Positions 41,508 through 49,313 of a DNA stretch of 64,000 nt are shown here, in pieces (within the stretch, counting starts at the first letter, position 1; every line of letters begins with the position of its first letter). The DNA comes from Mucilaginibacter rubeus (GTDB lineage: Bacteria; Bacteroidota; Bacteroidia; Sphingobacteriales; Sphingobacteriaceae). The notes under the pieces were generated by a model. That model was not told the origin of the DNA. It searched no databases and was given only the letters and a program-made list of their open reading frames with translations. The position numbers were made by a program, and so were the translations under genes. Where the stretch lies: positions 620,001-684,000 of the forward strand of contig NZ_BMKD01000001.1 of the NCBI RefSeq assembly GCF_014643835.1, in the 5' to 3' direction.

Positions 41508-42197
41508 TTACTTGCTCATTGTTAACCGCACCAGATACTGCTTAAATTCATCCTCCAATAACACCTCCATATCAAATTCTGCTTCTGCAACGATGGGCTC
41601 AAGTGTTTTTTCATCAACATATAGCCAACGGAACCAGTCAGTTTTTTGGCGATTGTATTCATATTGATAAAGTAGCTCACCGTAATAACCTTTTTCCGGC
41701 AGGCCATCTTCATATAAATAAGTGATATCTGATGAATCAAATAAGATTTGCCCGCCTGGCTTGAGCAGCAGTTTAATGTGTTGTAAAAACACCTTTAGGT
41801 TTGCAAGCGTTCCGGTAAGGCCAATCCCGTTCATGAGCAAAAGCAGGGTATCGTATTTACATTCGTCATAAACAAAAATGTTACCTTTGATTACTTTGTT
41901 TACTTTGCGCAGTTTCATTACATCACAGGCTAACGGGGAAATATCAAGCGCGGTGCAATCAAAGCCACGTTGCTGCAATACTAAAGCATGACTGCCTGCT
42001 CCTGCGCCAATATCCAGCACGCTTCCGCGGCATTCGTTCATGGCCAGCCATTCTATATCCGGCATGTCATCCTCATCCCTGAAGTAAACATCAATGGGCA
42101 TCTCCTCTTTAGGTCCATATTGATTATTGATCCAAAGTTTATGGTTAGCTGATTTATGATAATGATCATGTATGGCCTGGCCCAGTATATCTTTCAT
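41508..42197 (-). CDS. Class I SAM-dependent methyltransferase
   Basis: A 229-residue methyltransferase. Motif I is GSVLDIGAGAGSHALVL (SAM binding, about residues 59-75), followed by the acidic end of strand 2 in CTALDISPLACDVM and motif LLKPGGQILFDSSDITYLY. The substrate is not identifiable; a C-terminal segment EAEFDMEVLLEDEFKQYLVR is not diagnostic. Its start is 60 bases from the divergent DUF92 gene. Confidence 0.86.
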   Translation of the reverse strand: MKDILGQAIHDHYHKSANHKLWINNQYGPKEEMPIDVYFRDEDDMPDIEWLAMNECRGSVLDIGAGAGSHALVLQQRGFDCTALDISPLACDVMKLRKVNKVIKGNIFVYDECKYDTLLLLMNGIGLTGTLANLKVFLQHIKLLLKPGGQILFDSSDITYLYEDGLPEKGYYGELLYQYEYNRQKTDWFRWLYVDEKTLEPIVAEAEFDMEVLLEDEFKQYLVRLTMSK

Positions 42198-42257
42198 GTG
42201 CCCAAAAGTATGAATTGAAAGTTTAATTTAGCGCCACATTAATCCCTTTGATCGACT

Positions 42258-42965
42258 ATGTGGTTAAGTTATGGTTTGCTGGCACTTATTTTAGTAGCTG
42301 GTGTAGCATACAGTATATCGGCCCGTAAGCTAACTGTTATAGCAGCATTAACCGGTGCCGCTGTTGCCATCCTGGTATTTGCCGGTGCCTGCTTTACAGG
42401 TTTAGCCATGATGACCACCTTTTTTATCTTAGGCTCGGCGGCTACCTCAGTGCAAAGCAAAGTTAAGCAGGATTTAAATGCGGCGGAAAAAGGTGGAAGA
42501 ACAGCCGGACAGGTTTTGGCCAATGCAGGTACCGCTGCCTTATGCGGAATTTTGATCTTCGTTTTTCCGGCCCAAACTCAAGTTTTACAATTGATGATTG
42601 CCGCCAGCTTCGCTTCGGCAACAGCCGACACATTGTCATCGGAGTTAGGGACGGTTTACGGAAAACGTTTCTTCAATATTATAACCCTAAAGCCGGATTT
42701 ACGCGGACTTGATGGGGTGATCAGCTTAGAGGGTACTTTAATTGGCGTAATTGGCTCAGTTATCATTGCTGTTGTTTATGCCATAGGAATGGGTTGGACA
42801 GCGGACCTCATCTTGATAGTTGTTGCCGGCATATTGGGGAATGTAGCCGACTCTGTGTTAGGTGCTGTATTAGAAAGAAAAAATCTGATCAACAACAATA
42901 CCGTTAATTTTTTAAATACCCTGATAGCCGCTTTGTTTATGTTGTTGTTGTACTTTGTTTTATAA
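42258..42965 (+). CDS. DUF92 membrane protein
   Basis: A 235-residue membrane protein of the DUF92/TMEM19-like family with six or seven helices. The conserved segment FASATADTLSSELGTVYGKR and the later LRGLDGVISLEGTLIGVIGS are family marks. In plants and some bacteria this family is linked to phytyl-phosphate or lipid kinase-like steps, which I cannot show for this protein. It is followed 18 bases later by an MtfA-like gene. Confidence 0.85.
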   Translation: MWLSYGLLALILVAGVAYSISARKLTVIAALTGAAVAILVFAGACFTGLAMMTTFFILGSAATSVQSKVKQDLNAAEKGGRTAGQVLANAGTAALCGILIFVFPAQTQVLQLMIAASFASATADTLSSELGTVYGKRFFNIITLKPDLRGLDGVISLEGTLIGVIGSVIIAVVYAIGMGWTADLILIVVAGILGNVADSVLGAVLERKNLINNNTVNFLNTLIAALFMLLLYFVL

Positions 42966-42983
42966 TTTAATCTGTAAATAAAA

Positions 42984-43766
42984 ATGGTTCCTATCCTGAT
43001 ATTGATCGTTGTTGCGTTGGTGGTGTTCGTTTTCCTCAATAAAAAGAAAATGGTAAATGAAACGCCTGCTGCCACATTGAATTATAAAGCGCTTTTAGAA
43101 TTGCACATTCCATATTATCAGCACCTTGATGCTGATCGAAAACTGTTGTTTGAGAGAAAGGTTGCCGGACTTTTAGCGGATATTACTATCGAGGGTGTTG
43201 GTACAACGGTAAGCGATGCTGATAAAGTAATGATAGCTGCCAGTGCCGTGATCCCGATATTTGGCTTTAACGATTGGAAATACCGTAACCTCACCAACGT
43301 GATCCTTTACCCAGATACTTTCGACAGCGAGTTTCGGTTTGAAGGAGAAAACAGGAACATTTTAGGAATGGTAGGCTCAGGATATATGAACGGGCAAATG
43401 ATCCTGTCGAGAGCGGCGTTGACAAAAGGTTTTAGTAAATCGGCAGGGAAAGGGAACACGGCTATTCATGAGTTTGTACACCTGCTTGATAAATCGGACG
43501 GGGCTACTGACGGTGTGCCCGAAAGTCTGCTTGCTCATGAATATGTAATGCCGTGGCTGAAGATGATTCACCAGGAAATTCACAAAATAGAAGCGGGTCG
43601 TTCTGATATTAATCCATATGCAATAACCAATGAAGCCGAGTTTTTAGCCGTTGTTTCCGAGTACTTTTTTCAAAAGCCAAACGAGTTGAAACATAAACAC
43701 CCCGAACTGTATGATATGCTAAGCACCATCTTCTTGCAGGATCTGGCTGATAATGATGTTGCCTGA
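42984..43766 (+). CDS. MtfA-like zinc peptidase
   Basis: A 260-residue M90-type zinc-dependent peptidase. The N-terminal helix (VPILILIVVALVVFVFL) anchors it to the membrane; the rest is cytoplasmic or periplasmic. The zinc motif is NTAIHEFVHLLDKSDG (HExxH), with the downstream AEFLAVVSEYFFQKP region supplying the third ligand. In Escherichia coli MtfA binds the Mlc repressor; that role need not apply here. Its TGA lies directly against the TCA-complement stop of the next gene. Confidence 0.9.
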   Translation: MVPILILIVVALVVFVFLNKKKMVNETPAATLNYKALLELHIPYYQHLDADRKLLFERKVAGLLADITIEGVGTTVSDADKVMIAASAVIPIFGFNDWKYRNLTNVILYPDTFDSEFRFEGENRNILGMVGSGYMNGQMILSRAALTKGFSKSAGKGNTAIHEFVHLLDKSDGATDGVPESLLAHEYVMPWLKMIHQEIHKIEAGRSDINPYAITNEAEFLAVVSEYFFQKPNELKHKHPELYDMLSTIFLQDLADNDVA

Positions 43767-44576
43767 TCAAAAGCTCAGGCCAAGCTGCCCTAACGACTCA
43801 TGCTGAACAACCGTATTGCTGATATAATAAACCGGCGTTTCCTCGTGCCTCGAAGCTACGATGATATTGATACCATCGGCACAATTGGTAAACAAATCTT
43901 TCACCAGTTTAGGGTCGTTGTTATTTTTAGATAGGTGTGAAAGCAGCAAGTGGGTCATGTGCGGTGGGCGGTGTGTTGTAAATAACCCCAGGGCCTGCTT
44001 GTTTGATAAATGTCCTTTTCCCCCGCGGATGCGTTGTTTTAAATAATAAGGGTAACCGCCTTTATCAAGCATGTTATCATCGTAATTGGCTTCCAAAAAA
44101 GCGGCGTGGCACTGGCTAAAGTAGCGGATCAGTTGGTCGCACACTATTCCCAGGTCGGTAAACACGCCTACCTTAACATTGCGACAGCTTACAATAAAGC
44201 TATGCGGCTCAGACGCATCATGCATTTTGGGGAAGGATGTTACTTCGAGGTCACCAATAACAATTGTTTGAAATGCGGTAAGGTGATGGACCTTAAAATG
44301 ATCAACACCGCTAAGGTGCATCAACGTGCCGGGGGTGATGTAAACCGGCAGCTGATATTTTTTGGCTAATACCGGTATACCACGAATATGATCAGAATGT
44401 TCATGCGATACAAAAATGGCTTTTACCTTTTGCATGGACAAGCCCAGCCGGGTCATGCGTTTTTCAGTCTCGCGGCATGAAATGCCCACATCAACCAATA
44501 TAGCCTCCTGGTCGTTCCCTACGTAATAGCAATTGCCATTACTTCCCGAATTTAATGATGTAATGAATAAAGACAT
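43767..44576 (-). CDS. MBL-fold hydrolase of the WalJ/YycJ type
   Basis: A 269-residue metallo-beta-lactamase-fold hydrolase. The full metal motif SHEHSDHIRGIPVLAKK is present (HxHxDH), plus HLSNKQALGLF and the C-terminal HLLLSHLSKNNNDPK. This matches YycJ/WalJ, thought to be a nuclease or phosphodiesterase linked to cell-wall or DNA processes. It starts MSLFITSLNSGSNGNCYYVG, the typical beginning. Convergent with the MtfA gene; their stops share the palindrome TGATCA at 43764-43769. Confidence 0.92.
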   Translation of the reverse strand: MSLFITSLNSGSNGNCYYVGNDQEAILVDVGISCRETEKRMTRLGLSMQKVKAIFVSHEHSDHIRGIPVLAKKYQLPVYITPGTLMHLSGVDHFKVHHLTAFQTIVIGDLEVTSFPKMHDASEPHSFIVSCRNVKVGVFTDLGIVCDQLIRYFSQCHAAFLEANYDDNMLDKGGYPYYLKQRIRGGKGHLSNKQALGLFTTHRPPHMTHLLLSHLSKNNNDPKLVKDLFTNCADGINIIVASRHEETPVYYISNTVVQHESLGQLGLSF

Positions 44577-44654
44577 TGCAATGCAAAGTAAACTATTTTG
44601 GTGTTATTATTTTAATCCTAATGATTTTAGCATTCAGAAAATCAGCATTTTTTT

Positions 44655-44683
44655 TTGACGCTATAAAAACCTGCTTATATTTA
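44655..44683 (+). promoter_or_regulatory. Promoter of yceH, short or absent leader
   Basis: TTG (44655-44657) and TATATTTA (44676-44683) with an 18-base spacer resemble the -33/-7 Bacteroidetes promoter (last G shifted). The box ends 3 bases before the ATG at 44687, so the transcript may be leaderless. Confidence 0.4.
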
Positions 44684-44686
44684 GCC

Positions 44687-45346
44687 ATGGATTCACCGCA
44701 AACTTTACCCGTACTTGATGCAGAAGAACTACGTGTGCTTGGTACTTTAATGGAAAAGGCCAAAACCACGCCCGATTATTATCCTATGACCCTTAACGGA
44801 TTGGTGGCCGCCTGTAACCAGAAAACATCGCGCAAACCTGTTGTTAATTATGACGATGATACTGTTATCAATGCGCTAAACTCATTAAAACGACGGGGGT
44901 TGACATCTACCGCTACCGGTGGTTCTATTCGCAATATTAAATACAAACACAATTTTGCGATAGTTTTCCCGGTGATCCCGTCAGAAGTAGCACTGATTTG
45001 CCTGTTGATCCTTCGCGGTCCTCAAACACCCGGTGAATTGAATACCAACAGCGGCCGCATGTACGAATTTGATTCGATAGAAGAAGTACAGGAGATCCTG
45101 GATAAACTAGCTGGCGGCGAGACGCCTTACATTGTACAGTTGCCAAAACGCCCCGGCCAAAAAGAGGTTAGATATGCCCATCTATTAAGCGGAACACCCG
45201 AAATTAACGATGATGATTTTGCAGATGAGCCAAGTGGTCGCCCATCTTCATCAGTAATGGAGGCCCGTTTAACAAAAGCCGAACAGGAAATTGCCGAATT
45301 GAAAGAAACCGTGGGCAGGTTGATGAGGGAATTGGGAGTGGAGTAA
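44687..45346 (+). CDS. YceH-type DUF480 protein
   Basis: A 219-residue cytoplasmic protein of the DUF480/YceH family, a conserved winged-helix-like pair of domains. Motifs: LDAEELRVLGTLMEKAKTTP, YYPMTLNGLVAACNQKTSR and the second unit VALICLLILRGPQTPGELN. The C-terminal coiled coil is RLTKAEQEIAELKETVGRLM. The conserved part starts at ATG 44687; an upstream ATG at 44576 would add a non-conserved hydrophobic stretch and is rejected. Function is unknown. Confidence 0.9.
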   Translation: MDSPQTLPVLDAEELRVLGTLMEKAKTTPDYYPMTLNGLVAACNQKTSRKPVVNYDDDTVINALNSLKRRGLTSTATGGSIRNIKYKHNFAIVFPVIPSEVALICLLILRGPQTPGELNTNSGRMYEFDSIEEVQEILDKLAGGETPYIVQLPKRPGQKEVRYAHLLSGTPEINDDDFADEPSGRPSSSVMEARLTKAEQEIAELKETVGRLMRELGVE

Positions 45347-45358
45347 AAATTATGGTCT

Positions 45359-45449
45359 ATGGAACTTGTTTCAACACCTCATTTGCTAAGCCGCCTGCTA
45401 ATCTGGGCGTCTGCCTGTCCTGTGGGGTGCTGAAATAAATTCAGCATAT
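45359..45449. repeat. REP-like dispersed palindromic element
   Basis: Ends are imperfect inverted repeats: ATGGAACTTGTTTCAACACC at the left and a complement of GGTGCTGAAATAAATTCAGC at the right, with TGCTGAA-ATAAA-TTCAGCA (45428-45446) inside. The middle holds TTTGCTAAGCCGCCTGCTAA and GGGCGTCTGCCTGTCC. It looks like a lineage-typical dispersed intergenic repeat, from memory only. It carries no coding capacity. Confidence 0.55.
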
Positions 45450-45467
45450 GGTGCAGTTTTTTCATGG

Positions 45468-45998
45468 CTATATTTCTTTTAAAAATACTTCCATTACATC
45501 CCGCAAAGCCCTCTCCGTTTGCTCATCTGTAATATTCCCATTCACATCTATTTTACTCCTGATAAAAGGAATAAGCAAAGTTGCTCCTGCTGTTACTTTT
45601 GCTGAAAGCGCCCCAAGTGTCAGCAGCAATGCAGCGTGAGCATGACTGCCAACTGATGACGCGGTAACTAAAGCTACAGGTTTATCAACCAACGAACCGC
45701 TCGAAACCATCCAATCCAACATATTTTTAAGCTGACCGGGAACTCCAAATGCATACTCAGGTGTACAAATGATAATGCCTGATGCATTTTTAATTAATTC
45801 TCGCAATTCTGCAATTGCTTCTGGTGGATGTTCATGATCCAATCCCGGATCAAATGGCGGGATATCTGCCAGTTTGCCGTACACAAAAAAGCTTATATCA
45901 GTTGGAACCAATCCGCTTAAAAATTGAAGGATTTTATGATTAGATGATCCCGACCTTAAACTGCCGGAAATGGCGAGGATATTACCTTTATAATTCAT
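45468..45998 (-). CDS. NAD(P)H-dependent FMN reductase
   Basis: A 176-residue flavodoxin-like FMN reductase. The first strand and phosphate loop read ILAISGSLRSGSSNHKILQF, and the second signature is ICTPEYAFGVPGQLKNMLDW. Members reduce quinones, FMN, azo compounds or chromate with NAD(P)H; the physiological acceptor is unknown. Length is normal. A perfect 15-bp palindrome lies 20 bases upstream of its ATG, in the leader or promoter. Confidence 0.9.
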   Translation of the reverse strand: MNYKGNILAISGSLRSGSSNHKILQFLSGLVPTDISFFVYGKLADIPPFDPGLDHEHPPEAIAELRELIKNASGIIICTPEYAFGVPGQLKNMLDWMVSSGSLVDKPVALVTASSVGSHAHAALLLTLGALSAKVTAGATLLIPFIRSKIDVNGNITDEQTERALRDVMEVFLKEI

Positions 45999-46018
45999 GA
46001 AGCAGACGTTATTAAACC

Positions 46019-46051
46019 AAACTTACGAAGTTTTGGAAACTTCGTAAGTTT
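46019..46051. repeat. Perfect 15-bp inverted repeat
   Basis: AAACTTACGAAGTTT (46019-46033) and AAACTTCGTAAGTTT (46037-46051) with a 3-base loop TGG. Each arm itself contains near-palindromic AAACTT/AAGTTT. No T-run follows, so it is a dispersed palindrome or operator rather than a simple terminator. Confidence 0.75.
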
Positions 46052-46079
46052 TCGGAATGTCATATAAAGGATGCTAATC

Positions 46080-46111
46080 AAAAGCTCCCCTTCAGGGGGC
46101 TGGGGGGTTAT
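46080..46111. repeat. AAAGCTCCCC/GGGGGCT-type repeat
   Basis: AAAAGCTCCCCTTCAGGGGG then CTGGGGGGTT, a G/C-block palindrome next to the stop of the histidine kinase. It matches in style the hairpins at 56864-56882 and 56924-56939. Confidence 0.45.
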
Positions 46112-47454
46112 ACGAATGACAAAATAAACGCCGAACCTTTACCTTCGGTTGATTGTACCTGGATATTGCCCTTGTGCAACAGCATGATCTGTTTACACAG
46201 GCTTAGGCCAATACCGCTGCCTGTTTTACGGGTACTGAAGAAAGGGATAAAGATTTTGTCGAGCAGTTCGGGTGGCATGCCTAATCCGTTATCGATAACT
46301 TTTACAAAGGTTTTTCCACCCTGAATCTCAGCTGTAAGCGTTATGCGCGGTGTTTCGCGGTCTTTTACAGCTTCAATAGCGTTGACCAGCAAATTGATCA
46401 TCACCTGTTCGATGAGGTTAATATCGGCTTCAATGGCAAGTGTCGGATCGCGCAGGATGATCTCCAGTTCTATCTTCTTTTTCTCCAGTGTAGGCGTCAT
46501 CAAGCTGTTGAGGTTTTCAAAGATATTACGCACCATGATCTTGTTCAGATCAAGTTTGGTGATCTTATTGAGGCTGCGGTAGCTTTCGGTAAACTTAAGC
46601 AGGCCTTCGCTGCGGCGCTTGATGGTATCGATACCGAGCTCAATATCTTCCAAATCGCTATGAGGCAGGCTTTCGGCAATATCAGGGCTTTGCAGGCGGT
46701 TCTTGAGCGTATCCGCCAGTGAGGAAATAGGAGCTACGGAGTTCATGATCTCATGCGTCATTACATTAAGCAATTTCGACCACGCTTTCGACTCCGTTTC
46801 GTCCAAAGCTTCGTTCACGTTTTGAAATGCTATTAGCTTGTATAGTTTATCATCGCTGCGCATCAGGCTCGCATTCACTAATATTTTAACCTGTTGCTGG
46901 TTACGGGTAACAGTGATAATCTTACTATCTCCGGGTTTGAGTTTAATAAGTTCAGCATACAATGATGGCTCACGCTTTTCAAGTGAGTGCACAGTCTTAA
47001 GATAAGGTACGCCTATAATGGTTTTAAAAGCTTCATTGATCCAGCCGGTTTCGCCGGTTTCTTCTTCGTAAGATAAAATGCCGGTATCAACCAGCTCAAG
47101 GATTTTTTGCAGGTAATGATATTGTGTTTCGCGTTCGCGGCTTATCAGTTTAAATGTGGTATTGATATCGTTAAAACCTTTACGCAGGGGCTTAAGCTCA
47201 TTGGGGGCCTTGCGTACATCAAAATGGCGGGAAAAATCACGGTAATGGATCGACTCTACAAATTGATTTACTTCGTCCTGTGCTTTTTTCTGAAAACGGA
47301 TCATATCCACCACCGAGTAGGCAACCAGCGGCAACAGGATCACGAGATACAACAGCTGATTAAGGCTTACTATGACAAAAGCCGTGACGGTAAGTACAAT
47401 CAGCAATAAAAATACACGCAGCAAAAGCCGCCACTCGTAACGGTTAAATATCAT
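46108..47454 (-). CDS. NtrY-like membrane sensor histidine kinase
   Basis: A 448-residue sensor kinase. Two N-terminal TM helices (LLLRVFLLLIVLTVTAFVIV and QLLYLVILLPLVAYSVVDM), a linker and a PAS-like domain (about 115-225), then a His-kinase core: H-box MTHEIMNSVAPISSLADTLK, N-box EQVMINLLVNAIEAVKD, G1 VIDNGLGMPPELLDKIFIPF and G2 STRKTGSGIGLSLCKQIM. It overlaps the response-regulator gene by 11 bases (minus strand, downstream of it), so the two are one unit. The signal sensed is not evident. Confidence 0.93.
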   Translation of the reverse strand: MIFNRYEWRLLLRVFLLLIVLTVTAFVIVSLNQLLYLVILLPLVAYSVVDMIRFQKKAQDEVNQFVESIHYRDFSRHFDVRKAPNELKPLRKGFNDINTTFKLISRERETQYHYLQKILELVDTGILSYEEETGETGWINEAFKTIIGVPYLKTVHSLEKREPSLYAELIKLKPGDSKIITVTRNQQQVKILVNASLMRSDDKLYKLIAFQNVNEALDETESKAWSKLLNVMTHEIMNSVAPISSLADTLKNRLQSPDIAESLPHSDLEDIELGIDTIKRRSEGLLKFTESYRSLNKITKLDLNKIMVRNIFENLNSLMTPTLEKKKIELEIILRDPTLAIEADINLIEQVMINLLVNAIEAVKDRETPRITLTAEIQGGKTFVKVIDNGLGMPPELLDKIFIPFFSTRKTGSGIGLSLCKQIMLLHKGNIQVQSTEGKGSAFILSFV

Positions 47455-48802
47455 ATTTACTTAGTCTTCGGTATAAGGCGGTGCGGGTGAGGCCAAGTTC
47501 TTTGGCTGCGCGGGTAATATTGCCATTGTGTTTTTCAATAACCCTTAATATAGCGTTCTTTTCAAGGGCGCTTAACGGAATATTGTCGGCATCAACCACG
47601 CTCTCTGTTGATGTTTCCAGTATTGAAAAGATCAGGTCGTCGGGCCTTAAGGTATTGTCGTCGGCCATAATCACTGCACGTTCAATAGTATATTGTAATT
47701 CACGAACATTGCCCGGAAAATTGTATGATTTAAGCTTGTTAATAGCTGCCGTATCAAAGTCCATTGATGGCTTAAGATATTTACTCGCGTACAATTTCGC
47801 AAAATGGCGAGCCAATATTACAATATCCTCATTACGACGGCGTAGCGGTGGCATATTGATCTCGACAGTATTGATACGATAGATCAAATCCTTACGGAAC
47901 TTGTTTTCGTTTGCCAGTTCGCTCAAAGGCACATTGGTAGCGCAAATGAGCCTGATATCCACATCAACAGGTTTGTTGGTGCCCAAACGGGTTACCTGGC
48001 GGTTTTGTAAAATGGTAAGCAGCTTGGCCTGTTGCTGCAAACTGATGTTGCCAATTTCATCTAAAAATAAAGTACCGCCCTGGGCTTCTTCAAAACGCCC
48101 CATACGGTCTTCCCGGGCATCGGTAAAGGCGCCTTTTTTGTGGCCGAAGAGCTCACTTTCAAACAGGGTATCTGTTAACGCGCCAACATCTACTTTAATA
48201 AAAGGTTTATCAGCGCGGAGCGAACGTTCGTGGATAGCCTTTGCCATAAGATCTTTACCGGTACCGTTCTCTCCAAGGATCAGGATATTGGCATCGGTAG
48301 GGGCTATCTTGTTCACCTTATAAAAAATATCCTGCATCACGTCCGATTCACCAAGGATAGAAGTGTCTCCCGCGGTGCTTTTTACAGGGGTTTTGGTGGT
48401 TTTTGTTCCACCTTCTTTTTTATCCAAAAGATCTTTTATCGTATTTATGAGCTTTTCGTTGTGCCATGGCTTTACCACAAAGTCATTTGCTCCTTCTTTA
48501 AGCGAACGGACAGCCAGGTCAATATCACCATAAGCCGTTATCATAATTACGCAAACATCAGGCTTCCATTCTTTTACCTTGCGCAGCCAGTAAAGCCCCT
48601 CATTGCCCGTGTTAATTGCGCTGTTGAAGTTCATGTCAAGCAAAATCAGATCAACCTCGTTACGTTGCAGCAGCCAGTTCAGGTTTTCGGGGTTCTTTTC
48701 GGTGATGATTTCACGGGCTTCGGGTTTTAGCAAAAGTTTAACCGCGGTAAGTACGTCCGGATCGTCATCAACAATTAAAACGGTGGCTTTTTTTAGTATC
48801 AT
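47444..48802 (-). CDS. Sigma-54-dependent response regulator (NtrC/NtrX family)
   Basis: A 452-residue regulator. Receiver domain (about 5-125): VLIVDDDPDVLTAVKLLL, phospho-acceptor in DLILLDMNF, and VVKPWHN. AAA+ domain (about 150-385): Walker A ILGENGTGKDLMAKAIHERS, the sigma-54 contact motif GAFTDA (family norm GAFTGA), Walker B GTLFLDEIGNI, and R-finger region RLGRFEEA-like (MGRFEEAQ). C-terminal Fis-type HTH: GNITRAAKELGLTRTALYRR. It is divergent from the adaptor/ABC operon and is the obvious activator for a sigma-54 promoter there (50591-50605). Confidence 0.95.
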   Translation of the reverse strand: MILKKATVLIVDDDPDVLTAVKLLLKPEAREIITEKNPENLNWLLQRNEVDLILLDMNFNSAINTGNEGLYWLRKVKEWKPDVCVIMITAYGDIDLAVRSLKEGANDFVVKPWHNEKLINTIKDLLDKKEGGTKTTKTPVKSTAGDTSILGESDVMQDIFYKVNKIAPTDANILILGENGTGKDLMAKAIHERSLRADKPFIKVDVGALTDTLFESELFGHKKGAFTDAREDRMGRFEEAQGGTLFLDEIGNISLQQQAKLLTILQNRQVTRLGTNKPVDVDIRLICATNVPLSELANENKFRKDLIYRINTVEINMPPLRRRNEDIVILARHFAKLYASKYLKPSMDFDTAAINKLKSYNFPGNVRELQYTIERAVIMADDNTLRPDDLIFSILETSTESVVDADNIPLSALEKNAILRVIEKHNGNITRAAKELGLTRTALYRRLSKYDI

Positions 48803-49313
48803 TTATTTTTAGTTAATAGTTCATAGATAATTGTTCATGGTCTTCAAAACGATGCCACTTGATCATTTAAGTTCAAAATAAAAATAGCATCTTATTTATT
48901 GAGGGTGTCAATTTAATAAAAGTTATAAATTTAAATTAAATTGTATCTCTTTACCGAAGCTGCCTAAATAAACTTTTAGCATTGTTGCCATCAACTATGA
49001 ACTATACGCTAAAACCATTTAACTATGAACAATAAATTAAAGACTCGCTAATTATGCCACATGTTACAATTTTTGTGCTAAATACCCGCACTTTATGCAG
49101 TATATGATATAAATACTTCACAATGAAGCGCTAACCTGTATTTGCCTATAACAGGCTATTAATACGTAAAAAAACATTGTATCAATACCGTACACCTGAT
49201 GTAACAGAAGCGTACGCTCAAATATGGTGTTTTGTGTTTAAGTTATTGAAAAACAGTATCTTAATTTGTGGCATATCTTTTTGTTATAACATTCAAAATA
49301 TTATAGAAATACA
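48803..49313. other. Divergent control region between RR gene and adaptor operon
   Basis: About 510 bases with no gene. Word repeats of the type ACTATGAAC/TAGTTCAT occur near 48818 and 48990-49031. Palindromes seen: CCTGT-N11-ACAGG near 49136-49158 and AGCGTACGCT (49209-49218), possible activator sites. A weak sigma-54-like TGGCAT...TTTGTT at 49269 has the spacing off by one. Confidence 0.45.

Noticed and set aside
44576-44686. N-terminal extension of the YceH gene from ATG 44576
   Set aside because: It adds a hydrophobic run not seen in the family and would start upstream of the promoter boxes at 44655-44683; ATG 44687 fits better.
49269-49285. TGGCAT...TTTGTT ahead of the adaptor gene as a sigma-54 promoter
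   Set aside because: The distance from GG to the expected GC is wrong by one and GC is absent, so the -12 element fails. Kept only as a weak possibility.
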